Assembly (NCBI GenBank): GCA_017165825.1
Contig: CM029372.1
Location: forward strand, 24,146,685-24,210,684
Source: Hepsetus odoe
Taxonomy: Eukaryota > Chordata > Actinopteri > Characiformes > Hepsetidae
Length of the DNA stretch: 64,000 nucleotides
Direction: 5' to 3'
Shown: positions 1 through 14,100 of the stretch, piece by piece
How positions within the stretch are numbered: position 1 is the first letter of the stretch
How the letters are laid out: every line of letters begins with the position of its first letter
The notes under the pieces: generated by a model
What the model was told of the DNA's origin: nothing
Database searches by the model: none
The model's input: the letters and a program-made list of their open reading frames with translations, nothing else
Position numbers and translations under genes: made by a program

Positions 1-215
1 CTCACACACACAATGTCCAACACAAACAGTTGTTTTTTTTGCAAATCTCTTTATTCCTTCATTTGTACTGAATGAGTATGAACTGTGGAATCACAACACA
101 TGGCAAAAGTGCTTTCTCTCTCTCCCTGTCTCTCTCTCCGTCTCTCTCCCCATCACTTTTGTTTTCTTTCTTTCACTCTCTTTCACCATACATGTGTTAT
201 TTCTTTTTGTAACAG
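1..215 (+). other. Intron end with pyrimidine-rich tract
   Basis: No gene content. A (TC)-rich stretch at about 115-180 leads into the acceptor at 215. Confidence 0.7.
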
Positions 216-288
216 GCCAGATTTCTTCACTCTGTATCTGGAAGAGCCGGATTCATCAGGTCACAGCTTTGGACCCGTCAGTGGAGGG
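216..288 (+). CDS. enpp2-like: ENPP visible exon 1
   Basis: Acceptor tttttgtaacag precedes base 216 and donor GTGAGA follows 288. It encodes PDFFTLYLEEPD...GPVSGG and contains the metal-binding Asp and His of EPDSSGH. The first G completes a codon from an exon before the window; it ends in phase 0. Confidence 0.9.
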
Positions 289-3200
289 GTGAGAAGTGCT
301 CTTCATGGTCTTCAGTATATTATAGGGGCAGCGGTGGTCTAGAGTTTAAGGACGAGGCTCCAGGATTGGAAGGCTGTGGGTTCAAATCCCAGACCAGTAG
401 GTTTACCTGATGTACTCTTGAGCAAGGTACTATCCCTTTTACTGCTCCCCGGGCGCTGCATATACAGTTAGGTCCTTATATATTTGGACACTGAAACAAG
501 TTTTTTTTTTTTTTGTACCTGTTTACTACAACGTATTTGAATTATAGTTCTATAATGGGCATGGACATAATGTGTAGACTCTCAGCTTTCATTTGAGGGT
601 ATCGACATTCACATTGGATGAAGGGCTTAGGAGCTCCAGCCAGCCACTTTATAAAGGGACCAAAAGTAATTGGACAGTTGACTCAAAGGCTATTTCATGG
701 GCAGCTGTGGGCAATTCCTTCGTTATGTCATTATCAATTAAGCAGGTAAAGGTGTGGTGCTTGCATGTGGAAGATTTTGCTGTGAACAGACAACATGCGG
801 TTCAAGGAGCTCTCCATGCAGGAGAAACAAGCCATCCTTAAGCTGTGAAAACTGAAAAAACCCATCAGAGTAAGTGCTACAATATTAGGAGTAGAAAGAT
901 CTACAGTTTGAACATCCTGAGAAAGAAAGAAAGCGCTGGTGAACTCAGCAACGAAAAAGACCCGGACGTCCACGGAAGACAACAGTGGTGGATGATCGCA
1001 GAATCATTTCCATGGTGAAGAGAAACCCCTTCTTTGCTAGAAAAGGGTTTTCAACCAAGTATTAGAAATGAAACATTTTATTTTCAGTTATTTACTTTGT
1101 CCAATTACATTCGGAGCCCATGAAATGAAAGGATTGTGTTCAAAAAATGCTTTAGTTCCTCAAAGTTTTATGAAATCATTTTGTTCAACCCACTTCAACT
1201 GCATCTGAGTTTCATTTAAAAATGTATTGTGGTAATTTCCAGGACCAAAATTAGTAAAAAGTTGTCTTTTTCCAAATATTTATGGACCTACCTGTAGCTG
1301 TTCACTGCTGCAAAGTGTGTGTGGGTTAAATGTAGAAAGTGCATTTCACTGTAATTCACTGTGTCCTGTGTTTCACACTGACAAATAGTCACTTTCACTT
1401 CACATTTTTACCTGCTCAGTGATGTCTGGTGATGGAAAATGTGGAAATTGAAATGGATATGAAATCAGTAGGAAAGCAGCAGTCACTACAATCAAATTGT
1501 AAATACTCACTAACTCTCACTCATTTTCTGAGCCATTTGTCCTAAGTGGTTTTGCAGGAGGCCACAGACATTTCTTCCCTGCTCATCTTTTTTGATTGCT
1601 TTTCAGTAGTTTTGACTAGATGGGAGCAGGTTCACTCTGAGCTCATGTGACAGATGTGAAAGGGTCTGGAGAAGCCGCGGTTAACGTTATGCTGCCTGCA
1701 CCGATTTAGTGGTGGGTTAGTGTTGGTCCAGGGAGGCATATCTATGGAGGGACGCACAGACCGGTACAGGATAAATGATTGCACTCTTTTTAAGACCTTT
1801 TGCTGGTGTAGTGGGTCCTGGGTTCCTCCTGGTACACGATAATGCCCGGCCTCATGTGGCAAGAGTATGCAGGCAGTTCCTGGAGGATGAAGGAATCGAT
1901 ACCATTGACTGGCCTCCACACTATCCTGACCTAAATCCAATTTAAAATCTCTGGGACATTATGTTTAGGTAAATTTTTTTGAGTAGTGTATAATATATCA
2001 TTTTTATTAGAATTACAATTAAGTTATGTCCCTGTCTCATACTAATATTTAAATTTGCATTGCATTGCATTCGACCCATCCAAACACACCAGTAGTGAAC
2101 ACATACCAGGGTCACTGGGCTGCAAAAACTGCATCATGGGAAGCAGTGTTGGGGACGATACCTTGCTGAAGGGTAACTCAGGGTAACACTCCAGGCCTCA
2201 GGGACTCAGGCACCAGGCTCCCACTGCTATGATAATCACCCGTATGCCTTTAAAACAGATACCACCATTAAAAATGTATATTATTTCATCATAATGCCAA
2301 TGTTCTCTGTCTTTGTTTCAGCTGATCAGTGCACTCCAAGGTGTGGACAAGGTGATTGGACAGCTGATGAATGGGCTGAAGCAACTCAAGCTTCATGAGT
2401 GCATCAACATCATTGTCATAGCTGATCACGGTGGGTTGGATAGCCTTTATTCATCCAGCAACCTTATACAGTCTTACAGTCAAATCATGTTTTGATTTAT
2501 TTTTGGAAAAGAAAATGATTTATTTGCAGGTAAACAACAAAAACTAACCTCGATTTATTCATTAAACAAAATATATCAACAAAAATGTGTATTCTAATGG
2601 AGGAAAAAGTTAGGACACCCTACCGCCTAAGCTAGTGTTTCCCCCTTTGGCTGAAATAACCGCAGTGAGACGCTTCTTGTAGCATCTACCAGTCTCTGAC
2701 ATCGGTGTGAGGAAAGTGTGATCCACTCCTCAAAGCAGAATTCTTTAAGCTGTGAGATGTTTGAGGGGTTTCTTCATGTACAGCCCGTTTCAAGTCCCCC
2801 CACAGCATCTCAATGGGTTTAAGATCTGGGCTTTGACTCGGCCACTCCAGGACTCTCCATTTCTTCGTTTTCAGCCAGTCCTTGGTGGACTTACTGGTAG
2901 GTTCTGGATCATTGTGTTGTTGTTACTTCCGTTTCAGCTTTAAAGTTCTTACCGACGGTTTCACATGTTCCTCAAGCACCCTCTGAGACTCGGTAGAATT
3001 CATGGTGGGTTCTGTGATGGTGAGCTGCCCTGGACCTGCTGCAGCAAAGCATCTTCAAACCATGACACTTCCACCTCCATGCTTCACAGTTGGCATGAGG
3101 TTCGTTTCCTGGAATGCTGTATTTGGTTTACAGACATGTCCTCTGTTCTGATGACCAAATAATTATATTTTATCCTCATCTGTCCAAGAACATTATTCCA

Positions 3201-6200
3201 GACATCCTGGTCTTTGTCTACGTGCTCTCTGGCAAACTTCAGTCTGGCCTTGATGTTTCTCTTAGAGAGTAAAGGTTTTCTCCTTGCACACCAACCATGA
3301 AGTTGAAGTTGTTCAGTCTCTTTCTGATTGTAGAGACACTTTCACATCAACAATAGTAAGAGCCTGCTGTAGTTCCCGTGATGACTTTTAGCATCTTGCG
3401 GTCTGTGCTCGAGGTGAACTTGCTTGGACAGCCAGACCTGGGCATGTTGGCAGTTGTTTTGGAAGTCCTCCACTTGTAGACTGTTTCCAGATAGTGAATG
3501 CCTGATTGTGAATTTCTTTGAGAAATAGCATTTTCATAGAATTACATTTAAAGAAGATTTGGAAAAGTCTTTTCTTTAGTTTTGATTGTTTAGTTATATT
3601 ACTTGAATTTCCCAGCTTTGTTAAAATGGAGATTAAACATCCAAATGTCCAAGAATGTTACAAAAACACACAGGCATTTCATAATTTTTCACATGACTAT
3701 ATATAATCATATCCTGTTCAAATTCATGTCTGGATGATCTCCACAAGAAACTTATTATTCACACTTGAATGCACCAGTTTGACAGATGATCAGCCATTTC
3801 CTAGGTGAATCATACTCATGCATGTGGGCTATACTGACAAAAAAAACATGAAAATGTGATCTTAAACTCATTACTCAATGACTCATTATGTAAACCCCTT
3901 ATTCTGAACAAGGTCACAGTACTCGAGGCTATCCCAGCTTTCATCATATGTCATTTGTGGAAAGACAAAAATGAGGACATGGGGTGATTTTGCAAATCCA
4001 CACGGAAAGGACCTGGGGAATCACCAGGGGACCAAACCACTGCCAAACAAACTGTGGCAACGTGCTGCCCTGGTGTTAAATTTAAATTATTAATGGAATT
4101 GTTTTCTTAATTTACTGAAAAGACACAGGCACTGACAATTTCCATCCACCAGCAATGATGGAGAATGGATATAAAATAGGTTTGCATGGTATCAAAGACT
4201 ACCACCCCTTACTTCTTTTTTTCTTTTGCTGCTCCCTTTTAGGTGTCACCACAGTGGATCTTCCGTCTCCATTTCTTCCTGTCCTCTGAATCTTCCTCTT
4301 TCACACCAACTAGCTGCATGTCCTCTCTCACCTCATCCATAAACCATCTCTTCGGCCTTCCTCTACTCCTCTTGGCAGGCAGCTCCATCCTCAGCATTCT
4401 TTTCCCAATATGCTCCTTGTTTCTCCTCTGGACATGTCCAAATGCAATCTTACTTCTCTGACTTTGTCTCCAGATTGACCAGCCTGAGCTGATCTCTCTT
4501 ACCAAGAGACAGCTTTTGTACATCTAAAGGTATAATGTATTTACAACTGGACTACAAATGGAAGAGGGCAGTGATGGCCCAGAGTTTAGGGACTAGGCCC
4601 CAGTATCAGAAGTTTGTGGGTTTGAATCCTGCCCTGAGGTACTCTGCCCTGAGCAAGGTACCATCCCCATCACTGCTCCTATGGTGTTGGATATGGCTGA
4701 TCCCTGCTGCACGGTGCGTTTGGGTTAAATGCAGAAGATGTGTTTCAATGTGAGTGCTGTGCCATGCTTCACAATAACATGTAGTCACTTTATCCTTAAA
4801 CCTTCCAGTCCATTTGCAACTGATGTCATGCTGTCTTAAGGTGCAAGATGATTCATCCAAGGATTATGTACAGTCCAAATGAGTTAGACTTGATCTTGAT
4901 TTGAACCCCGATCAAATAATATTGAAAGTGCCCTGAGGAAAACATCACCTTTCACCTTTTGGTGAAAAGGCAACAGAAAGAGATGAATTAAGCAGGTTGC
5001 AACATGGAGCTGCTCTGCCTATTTCATGCTTCTATTTTCACATTTGTGTGGCTTCCAGGTATGTCAGAAACCAGCTGTGACAGAATAGAGGTTCTGCAGA
5101 ACTTGGTGGGGGACATCTCACACCTGCAAGTGTATGAGGGAGCATTTGGTCGGATCAGAACAAAGGACAAAACAATAACCTGTGAGTATTGGCACACTCC
5201 CAGAGAAGTGAACACCTCAGATTCCTGTAGCTCATGAATATTGTTTTGAAGTGCTAATTTCCACAGTGCGGAGCGGGAAGTTAGGCCCATCTAGAAGTCA
5301 TTCTGTTACATTTGTGGAAGCAGAGACTGTTATGACTTCCTTTGCTTTCAAAAGAAAACAAAACCTTCCATTCAGTAGGGCAGAGGATTAAAGGCCACAC
5401 TCATAAGATCATATGACTTCCACTTTCTTCCTGTGTACTTACTATTAACATGCTTTGTGTTATTTGGTTACTTTCCACATTATTTCCAATGAAAAGGGCA
5501 AGAAATCCAAGCATTGCCCATGTTTTTGTGAAAGTGTGAAAGTCCCATGTTGTCATTTCCTTTGCTTTGTGATGCCATTGCGTTTACAGTCTGGATCCTT
5601 TCTACCTGTTTTTCTTACTGACTGAAGTTTCCATTCCCATCTTACCATCCAGTCATGAGAACACTTACAAAATGGCATGAGGTCATTCCTGTTTCTTCCA
5701 ACACTGATATTGTAACATTGAACAATGATCTAGGCTTAACATTTGGGTGCCTGTTTTGACCTAAAAATGGAAATGGATGAATGGAAAATATACGGCATTA
5801 ATTTCATTTTCAAATGAATGAGCTATTTAAAGATGAGTGCCTTGGTGTGGAGCAAAATGCTCATAATACTCAAACCTCAAAAAGGCACCACAGACATCAG
5901 TAGGATTATATTTCTGGTTCCATTTCTGCATCAGAATCTTTCCACTCTGCATTTTTGGGTCATTTAATGCTCTGCAGTCACATCCCCTTGAGTAAAAGTG
6001 TAAAAGTTGTCCAAAAATGCATGTATGCACAGGTGTGTGTGTCCCATTTAACTGACTATTTTGATTTGATTTGATTTGTACTAAGAGTCATGCCTCATAC
6101 AGATGAGTCTGTGTTTAACTCTGGGTCGTGTTTTATTTTTGCAGTGGATGCCGCAGGGTTGGTGGCCAACATGACCGTACGTGACTCTTGATGAAAGCTT

Positions 6201-7584
6201 CATCTTTACACGTTTCTGTCTCCACAATGGAAAAGGAGGGACTGACGAATACATATCAAAAGAAAGGCATAGTGGAAAAGAAAACAAACAGGGCTCTTCT
6301 GATCAAGCACATTAAAGCAGTTTGAATATTCAGTCTGCAGGTGTGCAGCGTTAACCTGCTCTGACACGCCCTTTTGCAGTAATGATGAGTCTGATGAGTG
6401 CTCAGTGGAGTTTGTAAACTCTGGGACGGTATCCAGGGAAAGAAGACAGTCCATTTGGAGTTTAGCGCAGTATTTGTCACCAGAGCCTGTTCACAGCACA
6501 CCAATTGTAAACACATGCAGACGCACACTCATACATGCAAAGCACGCCCTCATATACATCCTATGCACATCTTTACAGGATGTTTAAAGTGGTTTATGGC
6601 TGCCAAAATGTGCTAGTAAGTGGCCATTAGGGTTTTTTTTGCCAGGGCTTTTGAGCAGCTCCGGATGATTGTGTAGTTTGTCTCTCCTGACTGTGCACTC
6701 ATGCAACAGAGCAATAGAATCGGTCATAAACTACTGATTCGGCTCTTTCTGCCGTGGCCCTCCGCGTGTCAAAGATCATTTTAGTCCACTTCACTGGTAA
6801 CGGGCAGTGGCAGCCTAGTGGAGTGGCCCCAGTCTCAGAAGGTTGTGGTTCGAATCCCAGACCAGTAGGTTGCCCTGAGGTACCCTTAAGCAAGGTAATC
6901 ACCATCACTGCCCCCCGGGTGTTTTAAATAGCTGCCCCCTGCTGCACAGTGCATTTTGTTGAGTTTCTAATTGCAGTGGAGCTTGAAAGTTTGTGAATCC
7001 TCAAATTCTGTCTAGATTTTTTAAATGAGTTCTAAAACTTCCCTTTAAGAAGTCCAAAACAGAAGATATAGGCCAAAATGAACGCAATTAAACCAATTAG
7101 AAAAATTTCTTTCTAGAAAAGAACGATTAATGAAGAATGAAGTCTAAGAAGTGATCAACAGTTGCTGAAATATTTTGGAACGATATATAATTTAATATTA
7201 ATATTCATTTGGGGCATATGGGGCAGTGGTGGCCTAGTGGTGAGGGAGTTGCCCCGCATCGGAAGATTGTGGGTTCGACTCCCTCACAAGTAGGTTGCCC
7301 TGAGGTACCCCTGAGCAAGGTACCATCCCCGTCAATGCTCCCCGGGCGCTTTCAATAGCTGCCCACTGCTGCGCGGTGTTTGTGTGCATGGGTTAAAAGC
7401 AGAGGTCCAATTTCGTTGTGGTTCCCGCTTGCTGTGCTGTGACCTCGCAATGACAAGGGTTGTCACTTTCACTTTCATTTGCTTAACTGGGGTCTCTTAG
7501 AAAATGTTTTAGGGCAAATTCATGCAGAAATATAGACCCTTTTGAAGAGTTTAAAACATTTATTGTATGTATTGATATTATGTT

Positions 7585-7618
<34 letters not shown>

Positions 7619-8132
7619 TGTAAGAAGCCTGATCAGCAGATAAAGGCCTACCTTAAGTCTCACCTGCCCAAACGTTTCCACTATGCCAACAGCAGACGCA
7701 TAGAAGATGTTAACGTCCTGGTCAGCCCTCGCTGGCTCTTCGGGAGGTACAGTTGCCTAACAACTGTGTTCAGTAAAGCCTGTTTATGTCAAGGTTACAG
7801 CCATGTGATAACGGTCCACGAGACATTGCATGACCTTTAACCCTTACACACACATACAGCAGCTCCCTGTTTGTAAGGCTGACAGTAAACTGATGTGTGT
7901 GTCTACAGATTTCCAGGCTCCCTCAGGTTCTGCTCCGGAGGTAATCATGGCTACGATAATGATGACCCGAGCATGCAGGTGTGTGTCTGTGTGTGTGTGT
8001 GTGTGTGTGTGCATAAGCATTTGATTTTAATATGTGTTAATATGTCTCATACTCGGTCTCGGTCTGTCTATTTCTTTGTTTCTCTGTTTGTTTCTCTGTC
8101 TCTTTTCCTCTGTCTGCCACATTACTTTGTTT

Positions 8133-8180
<48 letters not shown>

Positions 8181-11100
8181 GGCTATGTTTCTGAGTTATG
8201 GCCCTAAGTTTTGTTCTCAGACTGAAGTTGAGCCCTTCTCCAACATTGAGCTGTATAATCTGATGTGTGGTGAGTGTTGTGTAAAGAGTGTTTGTGTCTT
8301 TCCCTGCACACTTGCTGTGCACGCTCCCTTCTTCTCTTTTGTTGGACTGTTTTCTCACACAATTGCCAGGAACAGATTCAATTAAATGTTCTTATAAAAG
8401 GCCAGTAGTAGGTTTGGCTAGCAGTCATTAAATAACGAAGAACAGAACAATTTGGTGAGGGGGTTTTATTTCAGAATAAACTACTGGTGAGTTAGTGTAC
8501 CTCTTCTCTCTTCCAGATGTTTTGGAAATTACACCAGCTGCTAATAACGGTAGTCATGGGAGCCTGAACCACATACTGCGCTCCCCAATCTTCTCTCCCC
8601 AGCATCCCCTAGAGCAGAGCATACCTGACCAGTGTCCACTGATAAGCTTTGAACCTGCTGACCCGCTTGGCTGCTCCTGTCCTGCCCTGGTACCAGTTTC
8701 ACTCTCACAACCACTCATACGCACAAGCCCTAACCTGATACCGTTTCATCAGCAGGGAGATTTTGGAACTCATAAGCATTGCATGGTGTTTTCCAGTTCT
8801 GTTTACCGGTAATCTATAAACAATAAACATGCCTGACACTAATATTCAGATGTCCCTGTTCAGAAGTCTCTTCATCTTCTAAGTTTAAAGTTTAAGTGAG
8901 TCAGACTCAAATCTAAAGTCTCTTTGACTGCATGTTTAATATGTAATCCTCTAGGACGTGTGTCAGAGTTGACTTTGAGAGCAGATTTAAGTTGTGGTTC
9001 TCTGATGGATGAATCAGAGTCAACTCACTTTGAGAGCAGATTTAAGTCATGGTTCTCTGGTGGATGAATCAGAGTCGACTTTGAGTGCAGATCTGAGTTG
9101 TGAGTCTCTGGGAAGTGAGTCAGAGTTGAGTCTCTTAGGGGTGAGTGAAGTTACTATTTGTTATTGTGAGAAGCAGCTCAGCACACAGTGAAACTCAGCA
9201 AAATGGAACGTCTGATTTTAACCCACACACACCTGTAGCCAGGGTTAACCCTATCCAGCGCTCAGGGAGCAGTGATGGGGGCAGTACCTTGCTCAAGGGT
9301 ACCTCAGGGCAACCTACTGGCCTGGAAATCAAACCCAAGAACTTTTGATCCTGGGGCCTAGTCCTTAAACACTAAAGTGCCTTCCAAAAGTATTCACCCC
9401 CCCTTGGCTTTTTACCTATTTTGCTTCTTAATCGTATTTTGTGAGATGGATCTGCGAAATAAAGTCTAATTTGATGATGTGAAATGAGAAAAATATATAT
9501 AAAAAATAATTTTAAAAAAAAACTGAGAAATTGCATGTGCATATGTGTTCACCCCTATGCCATAAAACCCCTAAAAAGTCCTGGTGCAACCAATTACATT
9601 CAAGAGTCACGTAATTAGTAAAATGAATTCCACCTGTGTGTAATCTAAGTGTCACATGATCTGTCAGTTTTTTTTTTCTGAAAGGCCCCAGAGGCTGCAA
9701 CACCACTAAGCAAGAGGCGGCACACCATGAAGACCAAGGAGCTCCAGACAAGTCAGGGACAAAGTTGTTAAGTACAAGTCAGGGTTGGGTTATAAAAAAA
9801 CATCCAAATCCCCTGGAGCACCAACAAATCCTTCATCTTCAAATGGAAAGAACATGGTACCACAACAAACCTGCCAAGAGAGGGCCGCCCACCAAAACTC
9901 ACAGACAGGACAAGGAGGGCATTAATCACAGAGGCGGCACAGAGACCGAAGGTAACCCTGAAGGAGTTGCAGAGTTCCACAGCAGACTGGAGGATCTGTC
10001 CATAGGACCACAATAAGCCGTACACTCCACAGAGCTGGGCTTTATGGAAGAGTGGCCATTACTTAACATAAAAAATAAGAAGGGATGTTTAGAGTTTGCC
10101 AAAAGGTATTTGGGCGACTCCCCAAATGTATGGTGGAAGGTGCTCTAGTTTGAAAAAGATTGAGCTTTTCAACCAACCAGAAAATACTGTGTCTGGTGCA
10201 AATCCAACACATCCCATCACTCCAAGAACACCATCGCCACCGTGAAACGTGGTGGCAGCATCATGCTGTGGAGATGTTTTTTCAGCAGCAGGAACTGGGA
10301 AACTGGTCTGAGTCGAGGGAAAGATGGATGGTGCTAAATACAGGGATATTCTTGAGCAAAACCTGTCAGTCTGCCTGTGATTTGAGCCCAGGATGGAGGT
10401 TCACCTTCCAGCAGGACAATGACCCGAAGCACACTGCTAAAGCAACAATCCAGTGGTGTAAGGGGAAACATTCAAATGTGCTGGAATGGCCTAGTCAAAG
10501 TCCATACCTCAATCCAATTGAGAATCTGTGCTCAGACTTAAAGATTGCTGTTGACGAGCAAAAACCATCCAATATGAAGGAACTGGAGCAGTTTTGTCTT
10601 GAGGGCCTAGAGACTTATCCAAAGCAACTTGCAGTTGCAATTGCCGCAGAAGGTGGCTCTACAAAGTACTGAATAGTTATGCACCTTGAAATTTTCTCTT
10701 ATTTTCTCCTATTTGTCATCTTATTTGTCACAAAAAAAAATGCATCTTCAAAGTTGTAGGCATGTTCTGTAAATGAAATGGTGCAAACTCTCAAACAATC
10801 CATTTTAATTCCAGGCTGTGAGGCAACAAAACCTGAAAAATGCCAAGGGGGCTGAATACTTTTGCAAGGCACTGCAGGCCACAGCTGCAAAAACAGAGAT
10901 GCAGGGGATTGAACCCTGAACCTCATGCATGCAAAGCATGCTCTCTACCACTGAGGTACTTCCCTTGTACGGCAAGTGTCTTCACTGTGAAATCGAGTTG
11001 ATTATTGAGTCTCTGGGGCTCGGGATTCGAGTCACATCTCGCAGACCATAGTGTATATAACAACATAAAAGCAAGCACAACAAAGTACAAGAAACAGCAT

Positions 11101-14100
11101 GGCTCATAAAGCTGCACAGAAATAGACCTTTCAAAGCAGCATGAGAATATTATTCTATTTACATTGAATGCTCAGCAATATTGCACAATTTAAAGTAAGA
11201 TTTTAAAAAATATATAGTGAAGTAGAGAATCATTCATTCATTTAAGCCCAGCAGCTTATATAAAAGTCTCTGGGTACCAGTTCTCAAGTCTCTCGACAGT
11301 GAGTCAGTTTCTAGTTTCAGAATGCAAGTCTAGCCTAGTTCTTAATGGCCAGTTTAAGTGAAGTCTTGAGTCTCAGGGATGCGAATCCTGGGTCTGGGTC
11401 AGAGTTTGTCTTGAGTCTCCGGGAAGTCTTAGGTTTCTGGGCATAAGTCTGAGTAGAGTCTTTGGATAGCGAGTCCAAGTTAAGCCTTGAGCCTCAGGGC
11501 TGCAATCAGAATCAGAGTCATCTGAGTCTTGGGGTTTGGTATTTACTCCATCAGAAAGTTCGTGAAAGTTCCCGGGCCAAATTGGAAATCAGTTTGAGGG
11601 TATTTACAAATAGAATGAAAGTGAAAGTGAAAAATGCAACACAGGGTCCCAGTATTCAAAAATTGGCAGACTAAAGAACAGACTCACATATAATGCCTGG
11701 CCTGGCCAAGGCGGTGGGGACAGCAGTGGTTGGTGTATTGGGACTAAGCCCCATAATCAGAAGGTGGTGGTTTCTAGTACCAGACCAGAAGGTTACCCAG
11801 AGGTACCCTTGAGCAGCACTGCTCAATGGGCGCTAGATACGACTGCCCACTGCTTCATTTGTGTGGATTAAATGCAGAAAAGCATTTTGTTCTGGTTCAC
11901 TGTGTGTGAGGTGAATTGACAATGACAAAATAGTCACTTTCACTGTCACTTTAATAGGACACTACCACAGCCTTACAGAATCCGGGTCCGAGCCCCAGTT
12001 GGGTAAACCAAGGGCGACAGAGGCAAGAAACCCCCCCCAAACATAAGGAAGAAACCTTGGGGAAAACCAAGACCCAAAAGGGGAACCCATCCTCCTCTGG
12101 TGACACCAGAAATAAAAAGGAAAGAAAGAAAGAGAAAAACCCTGTATAGTGGTAATTTCCAGTAAACATGAGTTACAGTAAAAGTAAGAGTCCACTGGTG
12201 ACTGTAACTGGAGGTTCATGAGCTAACGGTGGGAGCTCTGTTTGAGTGGGGGAAGCTTTACTGCCTCGTGGCAGTAGCACCTGCAGAAGAGCCAGTCTGA
12301 TGTAGCTGATCTGAAGTTCAGGTCTGGAGAAAAATAAGATGATAGTAGCTGCCCCGACTCGGTGTAGCAGCTGGCATGGAACTCAGGAGACCCTCATGGA
12401 GATCGATGGACTTGCCCTCAGGAAACACCCAAACCATCCTGACTAAAAAGGACAGATCCAGGGGTTTTACAAACACAAGAGCACGCTGTGACACTGGCGA
12501 CCCCCCAGATCTGTCTGGGCCAGGTTTGTCCCTGAGCTTTAGTTTTGATTTTGTTTTGCATCTCTGGGAAAACAATGGATAATGAAATCCACTGGCCTGT
12601 CTGGGCCTTGGTTTGTCCCTGAGTTTTTTGACAGTGAGTTTATGAATGTGAGAGAGGTGGGCCGGCAGCGCCAACATCCCAGTTTACTGTAATTCTCTGT
12701 ATCCATCCATGAACCCCTGGATCTGCACCGCTTATCTAACAGGAAGATTCATTACTAAAAGCCTGACAAAGCAAGTAAGTCTTTAGTCTGGACTTAAATA
12801 CTGAGAGTGTGTCTGAGTCCCGGACAGCAGCTGGAAGACTGTTCCAGAGACGTGATGCTTTGAATGAAAAGGCTCTTCCCCTTGTTGTTGTTTTCAAAAT
12901 TCAGGGAACTGTAAGAAAACCAGCACCTTGCGATCTAGGTGAGAGTGAAGGTTCATAACTGGAGATCAGCTCGGAGAGATACTCTGAAGCGAGGCCGTTT
13001 AGGGCTTTGTGAGTTAGCAGTAAAATTTTATAGTCAATGCGGAATTTCACAGTGAAGTTTAGATAAAATCGGGCAAATATGATCACATTTTCTGGATCTA
13101 GTGAGGACTGCTGTGTTCTGGACTAACTAGAGTTTATGAAGGCTTTTACTGGAATATCCTGACAGCAGGGCATTACAGTAATCTAGTCTTGAGGCGATAA
13201 ATGCATGAATCAGTATTTCTGCAAAGTACCCAAACATGTACAAAGATACTAAAAAATCTACCTCACCACCTCTACTTTAGCCGCCCCGCCCCACTCCCTC
13301 ACAGCTCATAATCATGATGTAATACTATGGCTCACCTCTAACTTTCTCAAGCTCAACACTGACAAAACAGATCTTTAATTTATTGGCTCCTAATTTCTCA
13401 TCACTTAACTCCAAGATTTCAGTTTATCCATTGAAAATGCTCTTGTTACGCCCTCAACCACTGTCCGGAATTTAGGCGTTATATTCGATCCCTCTCTGTC
13501 ATTTCAATCTCACATTAACACAGATGTGAAAAATGCTTTCTTTCACCTCAGAAACATCTGACGTCTCCGCTCATCACTTTCATTGAAGGATGCAGAAAAA
13601 CTTGTTCATGCTTTTATAACATCCCGTCTCAATTACTGCAATGCTCTACTCTTTGGTCTCCCAACTAGAACATCTGCCAGGCTCCAGTACATGCAGAACT
13701 CTGCAGCTTGTGTTCTCACGTTCTCCAAAAAATCTGAACATATCACTCCCATTCTCCACAAACTTCACTGGCTGCCCAGATTGTATCGTATTCAGTACAA
13801 GATGCTTCTGATTACGTTTAAAGCCCTTCATGGATCTGCTCCTTCATACCTCACTGATTAACTCCATTCATACACTCCCACCCGCTCACTTCGCTCCTCC
13901 GGTACCGGGTTACTCACAGTTCCTAAATTCAGGTTAGCTTCCATGGGGGGTAGATCATTTAGTGTTGCTGCCACTAAACTCTGGAATTCCCTCCCTCAAA
14001 ACCTGCACTTAATGTCCTCTCTGTCCCTCTTTAAAACACAGTTAAAAACAGATCTATTCAGTCTGTGCTGCTCCACTTCTCCCAGTTCTTAATTTCCTTA

